Positions 1-9,879 of a DNA stretch of 64,000 nt are shown here, one piece after another. The notes below the pieces were generated by a model. The model saw nothing but the letters and a program-made list of their open reading frames with translations, made no database searches and was not told the origin of the DNA. The position numbers and the translations under genes are program-made. Origin of the DNA: an uncultured Comamonas sp. (lineage in GTDB: Bacteria > Pseudomonadota > Gammaproteobacteria > Burkholderiales > Burkholderiaceae_C); the NCBI GenBank assembly GCA_902175065.1, contig CABIIJ010000011.1, forward strand, positions 33,106 through 97,105. The letters are read 5' to 3'. How positions within the stretch are numbered: the first letter of the stretch is position 1; each line of letters starts with the position of its first letter.

Positions 1-27
1 GGCCGGCACATTATCCCCACGGGCTTC

Positions 28-197
28 TCAGAACCTGTTTACGATCTCCGCGCGGGTGTGCAGTCGCGGCCTCGGGCGGTCTGCGGTGTTGCAAATCCTC
101 GCCATAGCACCGCTATGGCTGCGGTTTGCGCCTAGCAGCCCATCCCGATCCGCATCCCGCACCCCTTCGCGCGGAGATCGTAAACAGGTTCTCACAG
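28..197. repeat. Interspersed palindromic element (family B), full copy
   Basis: About 170 bp bounded by 25-bp near-perfect inverted arms (left arm from about 33, containing CCTGTTTACGATCTCC; its complement ends near 195). Inside is a second palindrome, CGCCATAGC/GCTATGGC, followed by GCAGCCCATCCCGATCCGC. Related but shorter copies lie at 13578-13632 and 18420-18525. No coding capacity is convincing. It sits just past the terminator of the 2-oxoacid dehydrogenase operon. Terminal inverted arms suggest a non-autonomous mobile element, but I see no clear target duplication. Confidence 0.75.
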
Positions 198-230
198 AAA
201 AAAACAGGCGCTGCGGTTTCCCGCAGCGCC
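198..230 (-). terminator. Intrinsic terminator of the bkd operon
   Basis: On the minus strand a 10-bp GC stem (GGCGCTGCGG with its complement, 4-nt loop) is followed by a run of T. It lies 25 bp beyond the lpdA stop codon. Confidence 0.85.
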
Positions 231-254
231 CGTTTCAAGGGTCGGCACATCCGA

Positions 255-1655
255 TCAGATATGCAGCGCCTGTCCCAGTGCCTTGAGCGCGGCTTCCTGC
301 ACCGCTTCGCCCAGGGTCGGGTGGGCGTGGATGGTGTGGGCCACATCCTCCAGGCGCGCGCCCATTTCCAGGGATTGGGCAAAGGCGGCGACCAGTTCGG
401 CCACGCCCTGGCCGACGGCCTGCCAGCCCAGGATGAGGTGGTCGCTCTTGCGGGCCACCACGCGCACGAAGCCGCCGGTGGCCTCCAGCGTCATGGCACG
501 GCCATTGGCAGCGAAGGGGAAGGTGGCGGTGATGGCCTCCACACCCGCCGCCTCGGCCTGGGGCGGGGTTTGGCCAACCACCACCACCTCGGGGTCGGTA
601 AAGCACACCGCCGGGATGGCCATGGGCTCAAAACGCCGGTTCTTGCCGGCAATCTGCTCGGCCACGCATTCGCCCTGGGCCATGGCGCGGTGGGCCAGCA
701 TGGGTTCGCCGGTCACGTCGCCAATGGCCCAGACATTGCGCATGGAGGTGCGGCAATGCGCATCGACCGCGACAAAGCGCCCCGCCATGTCCAGCTGCAG
801 CCCTTCCAGGCCAAAGCCCTGGGTGCGCGGGCGGCGGCCCACGGCGACCAGCACGCGCTCGGCCGGCAGGGCAAATTCGTCGGCCCGGGCATTGCGCACG
901 TGCACGCCCTGCTGCGCGTCGTAGCCGGCCACGCTGCAGCCCAGGTGCAGCACTACGCCGCTGCGCTTCAAGGCTTCCAGCACGGGCTGGGTCAGCTCTT
1001 CGTCATAGCTGGGCAGTACGCGCTGGGCAGCTTCCACCACGGTGACTTCCACGCCCAGCTTGCGGTAGGCCATGCCCAGCTCCAAGCCGATATAGCCTGC
1101 GCCAACCACGACCAGCCGCTTGGGCAGCACATCGGGCGAGAGCGCATCGGTGGACGACCAAATGGCCCCGCCAAACGGCATAGAAGGCAGCGAAACCGGC
1201 TCCGAGCCCGTGGCCAGCAGCAGATGCTCGCAATGCACGCGCACCGGTTCGCCGCCGTCGTGCGGGGTGATGACGGCGGTTTTGCCATCCTCAATCTGCG
1301 CCCAACCGCGCTGCACCTGCACCCCGGCCTTGCGCAGCAGCGCCCCGACACCGCCGGACAGGCGGGCGACGATGCCATCCTTCCAGCGCACGGTTTGCGC
1401 AATGTCGATCTGCGGATTGGTCACCTTGATGCCCAGGGGCGAGGTGCCTGCGCCAAACTGGCGGGCGTGCGCAAACTCTTGCGCCGCATGGATCAGCGCC
1501 TTGGACGGGATGCAGCCAATGTTCAAACAGGTGCCGCCCAGGCTGGCCCCTTCGGCCAGCACCGTAGGAATGCCCAGTTGCCCGGCGCGGATGGCGGCCA
1601 CGTAGCCGCCGGGGCCGCCGCCGATGACGAGCAGTTTGGTGGAAATTTCTTTCAT
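255..1655 (-). CDS. lpdA: Dihydrolipoyl dehydrogenase (E3)
   Basis: 466 aa, the usual E3 length. This flavoprotein reoxidises the dihydrolipoyl groups of the E2 core, passing electrons to FAD and then NAD+. Visible features are the N-terminal FAD-binding GGGPGG (residues 12-17), the redox disulfide C43/C48 in GGTCLNIGC, a second Rossmann motif [10 protein letters not shown] near residue 185, and the C-terminal active-site HAHPTLGE. It is the last of four co-directional genes, 18 bp after the E2 gene. This placement indicates an E3 dedicated to the branched-chain complex rather than the shared housekeeping enzyme. An RBS-like GGAGAGG precedes the ATG. Confidence 0.95.
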   Translation of the reverse strand: MKEISTKLLVIGGGPGGYVAAIRAGQLGIPTVLAEGASLGGTCLNIGCIPSKALIHAAQEFAHARQFGAGTSPLGIKVTNPQIDIAQTVRWKDGIVARLSGGVGALLRKAGVQVQRGWAQIEDGKTAVITPHDGGEPVRVHCEHLLLATGSEPVSLPSMPFGGAIWSSTDALSPDVLPKRLVVVGAGYIGLELGMAYRKLGVEVTVVEAAQRVLPSYDEELTQPVLEALKRSGVVLHLGCSVAGYDAQQGVHVRNARADEFALPAERVLVAVGRRPRTQGFGLEGLQLDMAGRFVAVDAHCRTSMRNVWAIGDVTGEPMLAHRAMAQGECVAEQIAGKNRRFEPMAIPAVCFTDPEVVVVGQTPPQAEAAGVEAITATFPFAANGRAMTLEATGGFVRVVARKSDHLILGWQAVGQGVAELVAAFAQSLEMGARLEDVAHTIHAHPTLGEAVQEAALKALGQALHI

Positions 1656-1673
1656 CTTTTTATCCTCTCCCGG

Positions 1674-2996
1674 TTAATCGACAAACAGCAGTGCCGGGGT
1701 TTCCAGCAGGGCGCGGATGGCCTGGATGAATTGCGCCGCATCCATGCCATCGACCACGCGGTGGTCAAACGACGAGGACAGATTCATTAGCTGCCGCGCC
1801 ACCACTTGCCCGTTGCGCAGCATGGGGCGCTCGACCATGCGGTTTACGCCGACGATGGCCACCTCTGGATGGTTGATCACCGGGGTGCTGACGATGCCGC
1901 CCAGCGCCCCCAGGCTGGTCAGGGTGATGGTGGAGCCGGTCAGCTCCTCGCGGCCCAGCTTGCCGGATTTGGCCCCCTCGGCCACGCGGGCAATCCCGGC
2001 GGCGCTGGCCCACAGGTCCAGGCTTTCGGCATGGCGCAGCACGGGCACCATCAGGCCGCCGTCGGTTTGCGCGGCAATGCCCAGGTGGACGGCCTCGTAG
2101 CGGGTAACCACCCCGGCATCGTCGTCATACCGGGCGTTGATCTGCGGAAACTGGCGCAGCGCCAGCACCATGGCGCGGGCCAAAAACGGCAGCAGCGTGA
2201 GCTTGCCGCGCGTAGCGCCGTGGATTTTGTTGAGCTGCTGGCGCAGCTGCTCCAGCTCGGTCACGTCCACTTCTTCCACATAGCTGAAGTGCGGGATGCG
2301 GCGCTTGGCCTCCTGCATCTTCTGCGCAATCTTGCGGCGCAGGCCGATGACGGGAATCGCTTCCTCGCCGTGGCGCTCAACATACTGCGGGTTGCCCCCC
2401 AGCACCGGGCCCTGGCCAGCGGCAAAGGCTTCCAGGTCGGCGTGGGAAATCTGCCCGGCCGGGCCGCTGCCGTGTACCAGGCGCAAGTCCACCCCCATGT
2501 CCAGGGCGCGGCGGCGCACCGAGGGCGCAGCCAGCGGGCGCTCCCCTTCCTTGCGGGCCTGGGCCACGGGGGCGCGGGCGGCAGGGCGGGCTGCCGGAGC
2601 AGATGCTTGTTTCGGAGCTTGTACCGCTGGTATTGCAATGTTTTCAGATGCTTTTGTATCTGATTGCTTTGATTTTTCTGCGGGAGCAGCTGCAATTTGT
2701 ATAGCTGGAGCCGGAGATGCCGCCGGTGCAGCATCGTCTTTTAAGTTGCCTTCGCCCTCGACTTCCAGGCGAATCAACTCGGCACCGACCGAAATCATCT
2801 GCCCCACGGCCGCGCCCAGGGCAATCACTTTGCCATGCACATGGCAGGGAATTTCCACGCTGGCCTTGTCGGTCATGACATCGGCCACGGGCTGGTCTTC
2901 CTTGACGCTCTCACCCAGCGCGACGTGCCAGGCAACCAGTTCCACCTCAGCAATGCCTTCGCCGATATCGGGCACGCGAATAACGTAAATACCCAT
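1674..2996 (-). CDS. bkdB: Branched-chain 2-oxoacid dehydrogenase E2 (lipoamide acyltransferase)
   Basis: 440 aa. It forms the core of the complex and transfers acyl groups from lipoate to CoA. Domains in order: one lipoyl domain (residues 1-80, lipoylated K44 in MTDKASVE), an Ala/Pro linker (about 85-155), a peripheral subunit-binding domain (about 157-193) and the acyltransferase domain with catalytic HRVVDG (H412, D416) near the C-terminus. The start overlaps the E1beta stop region by tight spacing (3 bp). Odd point: linker residues about 100-127 (Ser/Lys/Asp/Ile-rich) are encoded by an AT-rich copy of the family A palindromic repeat at 2614-2693. Confidence 0.93.
   Translation of the reverse strand: MGIYVIRVPDIGEGIAEVELVAWHVALGESVKEDQPVADVMTDKASVEIPCHVHGKVIALGAAVGQMISVGAELIRLEVEGEGNLKDDAAPAASPAPAIQIAAAPAEKSKQSDTKASENIAIPAVQAPKQASAPAARPAARAPVAQARKEGERPLAAPSVRRRALDMGVDLRLVHGSGPAGQISHADLEAFAAGQGPVLGGNPQYVERHGEEAIPVIGLRRKIAQKMQEAKRRIPHFSYVEEVDVTELEQLRQQLNKIHGATRGKLTLLPFLARAMVLALRQFPQINARYDDDAGVVTRYEAVHLGIAAQTDGGLMVPVLRHAESLDLWASAAGIARVAEGAKSGKLGREELTGSTITLTSLGALGGIVSTPVINHPEVAIVGVNRMVERPMLRNGQVVARQLMNLSSSFDHRVVDGMDAAQFIQAIRALLETPALLFVD
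2614..2693. repeat. Family A palindromic repeat inside bkdB, in frame
   Basis: The 80-bp segment starts GAGCTTGTACCGCTG and ends TCTGCGGGAGCAGCT, with TTTCAGAT/TATCTGA in the middle. It matches the intergenic copy at 41419-41498 (GAGCTTGTTCCGCTG start, TCAGCGGAGATAGCT end). It is clearly richer in A+T than the surrounding gene. It keeps the reading frame and lies in a linker, where insertion would be tolerated. Confidence 0.65.
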
Positions 2997-2999
2997 TTT

Positions 3000-4058
3000 T
3001 TATGCCTCCACTGCGCGTTGCAAAGCCGCACCCACACGGGCGGGGCCAGGAAAGTAAGCCCACTCTTGGGCGTGCGGGTAGGGGGTGTCCCAGCCCGTCA
3101 CGCGCTCAATGGGCGCTTCCAGGTGGTAGAAGCAGTGCTCTTGCACCAGGGCCACCAGTTCGGCACCAAAGCCGCTGGTGCGCGTGGCCTCGTGCACGAC
3201 CACACAGCGGCCGGTTTTTTTGACCGATTCGACGATGGTGTCCAGGTCCAGCGGCCACAGGCTGCGCAGGTCAATCACCTCGGCATCGATGCCGGTTTCG
3301 CGGGCGGCGCACTCGGCCACCCAGACCATAGTGCCGTAGGCCAGCACCGTGACCGCCTTGCCCGGGCGGAAGATGGCGGCCTTGTCCAGCGGCACGGTGT
3401 AATAGCCTTCGGGCACCTTGCCCAGCTCGTGCTTGTTCCAGGGCTGCACCGGCCGGTCGTGGTGGCCGTCAAAGGGGCCGTTATAGAGGCGCTTGGGCTC
3501 CAGGAAGATCACCGGGTCGTCGCACTCCATCGAGGCAATCAGCATTCCTTTGGCATCAATCGGGTTGCTGGGCATGACGGTGCGCAGGCCGCTCACATGG
3601 GTGAACACCGCCTCGGGGCTTTGGCTGTGCGTTTGCCCGCCGTAAATGCCGCCGCCGCAGGGCATGCGGATGGTGATGGGGGCAAAAAAGTCGCCCGCCG
3701 AACGGTGGCGCAAGCGGGCCAGCTCGGAGACGATCTGGTCGTACGCCGGGTACACGTAATCAGCAAACTGGATCTCGACGGCCGGGCGCAGGCCGTAGGC
3801 GGCCATGCCAATGGCGGTGCCGACGATGCCGGCCTCTGAGATGGGCGCATCAAAGCAGCGCGTTTTGCCGTATTTTTTCTGCAAGCCTTCGGTGACGCGG
3901 AACACGCCGCCGAAGTAGCCCACGTCCTCGCCATAGACGATCACATTGTCGTCCTTGGCCATCATCACGTCCAGACCCGAGCGCAGCGCCTGGATCATGG
4001 TCATGGAAGAAACTGCCTGCGCCTCTTGCGGCGCGGCGTTGCTGGTCATTTCACTCAT
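3000..4058 (-). CDS. bkdA2: Branched-chain 2-oxoacid dehydrogenase E1 beta
   Basis: 352 aa, normal for the family. With E1alpha it forms the ThDP-dependent alpha2beta2 decarboxylase acting on the oxoacids of Val, Leu and Ile. Recognisable blocks are VYGEDVGYFGGVFRVTEGL, the QFADYVYPAYDQIVSE segment and the transketolase C-terminal domain (VIDLRSLWPLD, VVVHEATRTSGFGAE). The VYPAYDQI and RTSGFGAE wording favours a branched-chain over a pyruvate E1beta. It lies 3 bp after the E1alpha stop and 3 bp before E2, so the genes are probably translationally coupled. Confidence 0.93.
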   Translation of the reverse strand: MSEMTSNAAPQEAQAVSSMTMIQALRSGLDVMMAKDDNVIVYGEDVGYFGGVFRVTEGLQKKYGKTRCFDAPISEAGIVGTAIGMAAYGLRPAVEIQFADYVYPAYDQIVSELARLRHRSAGDFFAPITIRMPCGGGIYGGQTHSQSPEAVFTHVSGLRTVMPSNPIDAKGMLIASMECDDPVIFLEPKRLYNGPFDGHHDRPVQPWNKHELGKVPEGYYTVPLDKAAIFRPGKAVTVLAYGTMVWVAECAARETGIDAEVIDLRSLWPLDLDTIVESVKKTGRCVVVHEATRTSGFGAELVALVQEHCFYHLEAPIERVTGWDTPYPHAQEWAYFPGPARVGAALQRAVEA

Positions 4059-4061
4059 GGC

Positions 4062-5417
<1,356 letters not shown>

Positions 5418-5480
5418 CTATCTGGTTTCCCCTGAGTTGCCAAACTGCACAATTACCATTGCGTGATCGCAGTTTTTAAA

Positions 5481-5532
5481 CAAAATCGGCATCAAACCCT
5501 TATCCAACAAGCGCTAACAGCTCCACTTTTTA
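5481..5532. repeat. Interspersed 50-bp repeat (family C), minus orientation
   Basis: Read on the minus strand it contains AGCT, then TAGCGCTTG, GGATAAG and GCCGATTTT. The same order occurs inside cas2/3 at 54989-55036. It lies in the bkdA1/trpB divergent spacer, just upstream of the trpB RBS. Such AGCGCTTG-centred repeats are, to my knowledge, common between genes in Comamonadaceae. Confidence 0.6.
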
Positions 5533-5554
5533 AAACCCAACCCCGAGACAAGCC

Positions 5555-6772
5555 ATGAACGCTGCTGCTCCCCTGCCCACTTTTGCCCCCATGCCCGATG
5601 CCCAGGGCTTCTTCGGCCCCTACGGCGGCCAGCTCGTGCCCCCGCATTTGAAGCAGGCCATGGACGCCATCAACGCTGCCTACGCCGAAATCACCCGGCG
5701 CCAGGACTTTCAGGACGAGCTGGCCCAGCTCTTTGCCGACTACGTGGGCCGCCCCAGCCCCATCTTTCACGCCCGCCGCCTGTCGCAGCAACTGGGCGGG
5801 GCGCAAATCCACCTGAAGCGCGAAGACCTCAACCACACCGGGGCGCACAAGATCAACCACTGCCTGGGCGAGGCGCTGCTGGCCAAGTTCATGGGCAAGA
5901 AAAAGGTCATCGCCGAAACCGGCGCCGGCCAGCACGGCGTGGCCCTGGCCACGGCCTGCGCCCTGGTCGGCATCCCCTGCGAAATCCACATGGGCCAGGT
6001 CGATATCGAGAAAGAGCACCCCAACGTCACCAAGATGCGCATCCTGGGCTGCAAGCTGGTGCCGGTGACACGCGGCGCGGCCACGCTGAAAGAGGCGGTC
6101 GACAGTGCCTTCGAGGAATACCTCTCCAACCCCACGGATTACCTGTACGCCATCGGCTCGGTGGTCGGCCCGCATCCCTTCCCCATGATGGTGCGGGACT
6201 TCCAGAGCATCATCGGCCGCGAGGCCCGCGAGCAATTCCAGGCCAAGCATGGCCGCCTGCCCGATTACGTCGCCGCCTGCGTGGGCGGCGGTAGCAACGC
6301 CATCGGCATGTTCACCGCCTTCCTGAACGACGCCAGCGTCAAGCTGGTGGGCGTGGAGCCTGCCGGCGAAGGCACCGACAAACCCGGCCGCCACGCCGCC
6401 ACCCTGACCATGGGCCAGCCCGGCGAAATCCACGGCATGAAGTGCTACGTGCTGGAAGATGCCGACGGCCAGCCCGCCGCCGTGCACAGCATCGCCTCGG
6501 GCCTGGACTACCCCGGCATCGGCCCGCAGCACAGCTACCTGAAGGATCTGGGCCGTGCGCAATACGCAACGGCGGACGACCAGGAAACGCTGGGCGCCTT
6601 CATGCAACTGTCGCGCGTGGAAGGCATCATCCCCGCGCTGGAAAGCGCCCATGCCGTCGCCTGGGCCATGCGCGTGGCGCCGACCCTGCCCGCCGATTGC
6701 CACATCCTGGTGAACCTCTCCGGCCGGGGCGACAAGGATGCGGACTACGTGGCGGAAAAGCTGGGGCTGTAA
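5555..6772 (+). CDS. trpB: Tryptophan synthase beta chain (stand-alone)
   Basis: 405 aa, full length for TrpB1. This PLP enzyme condenses indole and serine to L-tryptophan. PLP lysine K99 sits in [10 protein letters not shown], and the phosphate-binding loop is [10 protein letters not shown]. There is no trpA or trpF beside it, unlike the usual trpFBA order. The neighbours are an XRE-cupin regulator (converging, 1 bp apart), a YkvI membrane protein and an amino-acid-oxidase homologue. It is therefore probably a second trpB used for indole salvage or a related beta-replacement, but the sequence alone cannot exclude that it is the only trpB. Confidence 0.9.
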   Translation: MNAAAPLPTFAPMPDAQGFFGPYGGQLVPPHLKQAMDAINAAYAEITRRQDFQDELAQLFADYVGRPSPIFHARRLSQQLGGAQIHLKREDLNHTGAHKINHCLGEALLAKFMGKKKVIAETGAGQHGVALATACALVGIPCEIHMGQVDIEKEHPNVTKMRILGCKLVPVTRGAATLKEAVDSAFEEYLSNPTDYLYAIGSVVGPHPFPMMVRDFQSIIGREAREQFQAKHGRLPDYVAACVGGGSNAIGMFTAFLNDASVKLVGVEPAGEGTDKPGRHAATLTMGQPGEIHGMKCYVLEDADGQPAAVHSIASGLDYPGIGPQHSYLKDLGRAQYATADDQETLGAFMQLSRVEGIIPALESAHAVAWAMRVAPTLPADCHILVNLSGRGDKDADYVAEKLGL

Positions 6773-6773
6773 A

Positions 6774-7448
6774 TCAGCAGCACACGGACAGCACCTGCGC
6801 GGGCTGCTCGCTCAGACTCACGTAGACATGGCCGATGCCGCTGTCGAAATACGCGGCCTCGTGCCGGGCCAGTTCGATGGACTGGCCGTTTTCAAACAGG
6901 ATGCGCACCTCGCCCTCCAGCACCATCACGAATTCCTGGCCCGGGTGGCGAATGGTTTCGGCAAAGTCGGCGGCCTCGCGGGCGTGGATCACGGCCATCA
7001 GCGGCTGCATCTTCTTGGCCGGATACGCCCCGCACAGCACGCTGTAGGCGTATTGCCCGGTTTCGTAGTGCTGCACGTCGGCAAAGCGGTCCTTGACCAC
7101 CGTGGGCCGCTCCTCCCCGGCGGCGGCAGGCGCATCGCCGACCATGAACAGCCGGGTCAGGTCGATCTCCAGCGCGTTGCCCAGCTTGAGCATTTTTTCG
7201 TAGCTCAGGGCAATCTGCCCGCGCTCGGCCTTGGAGATGGTGGACACGGCCAGCCCGCTGTGGGCAGCCAGTTGCTGCAAGGTCAGGCCGCGTGCCTTGC
7301 GGGCGCGGCGCAGCTTGGCGCCCACCTCGCACTTGCCCACCGGCGGGGTTTCATCGCCCCCCGCCGCCGCCACGCCCGGCAATACTGCGGCCAGTATTTG
7401 TTCAGGAGTCAGCGTGGCGGGCAGGTCGGACATCACGGGGCGGTTCAT
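6774..7448 (-). CDS. XRE-family regulator with C-terminal cupin domain
   Basis: 224 aa. Residues about 28-82 form an HTH_3 domain (LRRARKARGLTLQQLAAHSG, VSTISKAERG), and residues about 150-218 a small cupin barrel (HPGQEFVMVLEGEVRILFENGQ). This layout is typical of regulators of amino-acid and amine catabolism such as PuuR, where the cupin senses a small ligand. It lies downstream of, and on the same strand as, the YkvI and DadA-like genes, so it probably controls them; a candidate operator is at 9808-9826. The ligand is unknown. Confidence 0.85.
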   Translation of the reverse strand: MNRPVMSDLPATLTPEQILAAVLPGVAAAGGDETPPVGKCEVGAKLRRARKARGLTLQQLAAHSGLAVSTISKAERGQIALSYEKMLKLGNALEIDLTRLFMVGDAPAAAGEERPTVVKDRFADVQHYETGQYAYSVLCGAYPAKKMQPLMAVIHAREAADFAETIRHPGQEFVMVLEGEVRILFENGQSIELARHEAAYFDSGIGHVYVSLSEQPAQVLSVCC

Positions 7449-7510
7449 GGGCGAAACAGGGCACGGGAAAGGGCGCAGGCAAAGGCGGCCATTCTCGCAG
7501 TTTCAACCCC

Positions 7511-8572
7511 CTATTTGGCCACCCTACCCATGCGCAGCCAGCCGATGAAGGCACACGCCATCAGCGCAAATCCGATGTAGCCGTAGATGGGATAGACCAC
7601 CCCCACCAGCGTGATGAAGCCGACGAAGCTGCCGCCCAGCGCTGCCGCACCCGCCACCCCGCTGCCCCAGCGAAAGCGGGACGTGTTGGCCGGCAGGATA
7701 CGGGCCATGAAGGCGTACAGCATGCCGACGGCAGTGTTCAGAATCATGCCGAAGATGACCAGCGACATCAGGTGCCCCAGCCAGGGCGAGATTTGCGTCG
7801 CCAGGGCCAGCATGGGCATGGCCACGCCGCCCAGGGTGTCCATGCGCCAATACATGGCGGCGGCAATCGCCAGCATCAGCAGGCCCAGCAGCAGGCCGCC
7901 GAGCACCCCGCCCCACAACGCCGTGCGGCGCGAGCTGGCCTGCCCGCCCATGATGACCAGGAACGGCATCCCCGCCACCACGTTGTAGGAGACGTACAGA
8001 AATGCAGCCACCAGCCAGTGGCCGGCCCCCTTGGCCTGCTGCGTCGCGGCCGCCTCCAGCGCCACGGCATCGGCGTGGGGGGAGGAGAGCACGTAGGCGG
8101 CGACGACCACCGTCATCAGCATCAGCAGCGGGGTGACGGCCCCGATGAACGCGATCACACGGCGCACGTCCAGGGAGACGATCAGCACCGTCGCCACCGT
8201 GGCCAGCACACTGCCCCAGACCACCGGCAGGCCCAGCCACTGTTGCAGCAAGGCCCCCGCGCCTGCCAGCATCACCACCGTGATGGCGAACAGGAAGAAG
8301 GTGATCAGCACGTCGAACACCCAGCCCAGGTGCCGCCCCAGCAGGGCCTGCACCACTTCCTTGTGCGAGCTGGCCCGCATCGCCTGGCCCATGGTGGAGA
8401 ACACCATCGACAGGAATACGAAGGCCAGCCCGGCCACCAACGCGCCCCACAGGCCGATGCGGCCAAAAGCGGCGAAGAACTGCAACAACTCCTGCCCCGA
8501 GGCAAAACCGGCCCCGACGATGACGCCGACGAAAGCCCCGGCGATCTTGCTCACTTCCTTGAATTCACGCAT
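7511..8572 (-). CDS. YkvI-type integral membrane transporter
   Basis: 353 aa from MREFKEVSKIAG, preceded by AGGAGA. Very hydrophobic with about ten membrane segments. The opening AGAFVGVIVGAGFASGQE is characteristic of the YkvI family, which belongs to the amino-acid/polyamine/organocation-like superfamily. Substrate not known; the adjoining FAD amino-acid oxidase homologue suggests an amino acid. It follows that oxidase by about 50 bp on the same strand. Confidence 0.8.
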   Translation of the reverse strand: MREFKEVSKIAGAFVGVIVGAGFASGQELLQFFAAFGRIGLWGALVAGLAFVFLSMVFSTMGQAMRASSHKEVVQALLGRHLGWVFDVLITFFLFAITVVMLAGAGALLQQWLGLPVVWGSVLATVATVLIVSLDVRRVIAFIGAVTPLLMLMTVVVAAYVLSSPHADAVALEAAATQQAKGAGHWLVAAFLYVSYNVVAGMPFLVIMGGQASSRRTALWGGVLGGLLLGLLMLAIAAAMYWRMDTLGGVAMPMLALATQISPWLGHLMSLVIFGMILNTAVGMLYAFMARILPANTSRFRWGSGVAGAAALGGSFVGFITLVGVVYPIYGYIGFALMACAFIGWLRMGRVAK

Positions 8573-8624
8573 TTTTGTCTCCTGATTTATCTCTTTGAAT
8601 GATTGGGTTCCCTCGGCCCCGGCA

Positions 8625-9788
8625 TCAACCCTGCTCGCCCGCCAGCCGCGCAGGACTGAGCCGGGCCGGGTCCACGCCCTGCGCCACCAGTTCCGGCGGC
8701 AGCGGCTGGCCCAGCAGCAAGGCGCTGGCCGCCGCCGATGCCCCGGCTGCCGTCTGGATGCCGTAGCCGCCCTGCCCGGCCAGCCAGAAAAAGCCCGGGC
8801 AGCCGCTGTCCCAGCCGATGACGAAATCGCCATCGGGCGCAAAGCTGCGCAGCCCTGCCCAGACATGGCCGGGGCGGCGTATGCGCAGGTGGCTCCATTC
8901 CTCGATGTGGTAGATGCCGGTGGCCACGTCCAGCTCCTCGGCCACCACGTCGTGCGGCGGTACCGGGTCGGCATTGGCAGGCGACCCCAGCAACTGGCCC
9001 GCGTCGGGCTTGAAATAAAAGCTCTCATCCGCCCCGATCACCGCAGGCCAGGACTGGATGGACACCCCTGGCGGCGGCGCAAAGGTGAATGCCGTGCGCC
9101 GCTTGGGCTGAATGCCCAGCGGACGCACGCCGCACACCTGGGCCACGGTGTCGGCCCAGGCCCCGGCGGCATTCACCACGGCACGGCCACGCACCTCACT
9201 GCCATCGCGCAGGCCCAGCACCCAGAGCGCCTGCCCTTCTTCCCCGGCCTCCCTGCGGGCCTGGAGCAGCGCGGCATTGCAGCGCAGGCTGGCCCCGGCC
9301 TGGGCCATGCCGCGCAGAAAGCCCTGGTGCAGCTCGGCCACATCGATGTCCATGGCATCCAGGTCATGCACCGCGCCCACCAGCCCCTCGGCCTTCAGGC
9401 AGGGCACCAGGGCCAGCGCCTCGTCCGCACCGATGCGCCGGGCACGCAGCCCCTCGGCCCGGTACGTGGCCAGCGCCTGGTCCAGCAGCCCCTCCTGCCC
9501 GGCCCGCGCCACGTACAGCGTGCCGCGCGGCTGCACCAGCGCGTGGCGGCAAAAACCGGCGGGCGGTGCCAGGTAAAAGGCCCGGCTGGCGCGTGTCAGG
9601 GCGCGAATCTGCGGCGTGCCGTAGCTTTCCATGAACAGCGCCGCCGACCGGCCCGTGCTGTGGTAGCCGGGCTGCGCCTCCCCCTCCAGCACCAGCACCG
9701 ATGCCCCGGACTGCGCCAGCCGGTAGGCCACCGATGCCCCGGCCATGCCGGCGCCGACGACGACGAAATCCCAAATGTCCTGCTGCAT
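8625..9788 (-). CDS. FAD-dependent amino-acid oxidase/dehydrogenase (DadA/SoxB-like)
   Basis: 387 aa from ATG at 9788 (GGAG 5 nt upstream; a GTG two codons earlier is too close to it). DAO-family fold: N-terminal dinucleotide motif GAGMAG (residues 12-17), STGRSAALF flavin-contact segment, and C-terminal GQGGYGIQTAAG. Expected role is oxidative deamination of a D-amino acid, glycine or an N-methyl amino acid; the specificity cannot be read. Probably co-transcribed with the YkvI transporter. An AT-rich palindrome sits just upstream. Confidence 0.8.
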   Translation of the reverse strand: MQQDIWDFVVVGAGMAGASVAYRLAQSGASVLVLEGEAQPGYHSTGRSAALFMESYGTPQIRALTRASRAFYLAPPAGFCRHALVQPRGTLYVARAGQEGLLDQALATYRAEGLRARRIGADEALALVPCLKAEGLVGAVHDLDAMDIDVAELHQGFLRGMAQAGASLRCNAALLQARREAGEEGQALWVLGLRDGSEVRGRAVVNAAGAWADTVAQVCGVRPLGIQPKRRTAFTFAPPPGVSIQSWPAVIGADESFYFKPDAGQLLGSPANADPVPPHDVVAEELDVATGIYHIEEWSHLRIRRPGHVWAGLRSFAPDGDFVIGWDSGCPGFFWLAGQGGYGIQTAAGASAAASALLLGQPLPPELVAQGVDPARLSPARLAGEQG

Positions 9789-9807
9789 ACCCACTCCAAA
9801 AAATTTT

Positions 9808-9826
9808 CCGATACGAAAATTATCGG
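9808..9826. promoter_or_regulatory. Palindromic operator candidate
   Basis: CCGATA and TATCGG are separated by 7 bp (CGAAAAT) in a very AT-rich patch, 20-38 bp upstream of the DadA-like start codon. It is the right place for a repressor such as the XRE-cupin protein encoded two genes downstream. The assignment is inference. Confidence 0.5.
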
Positions 9827-9879
9827 ATAAGAAAATTTTTCGGCAAGCCTTTGGATACCAGGGTTTGCACCAGGATCGG

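Noticed and set aside
126..1790. Long plus-strand frame opposite lpdA and bkdB
   Set aside because: Antisense shadow of the GC-rich dehydrogenase genes; His/Gly/Ala-rich, no domain, no RBS.
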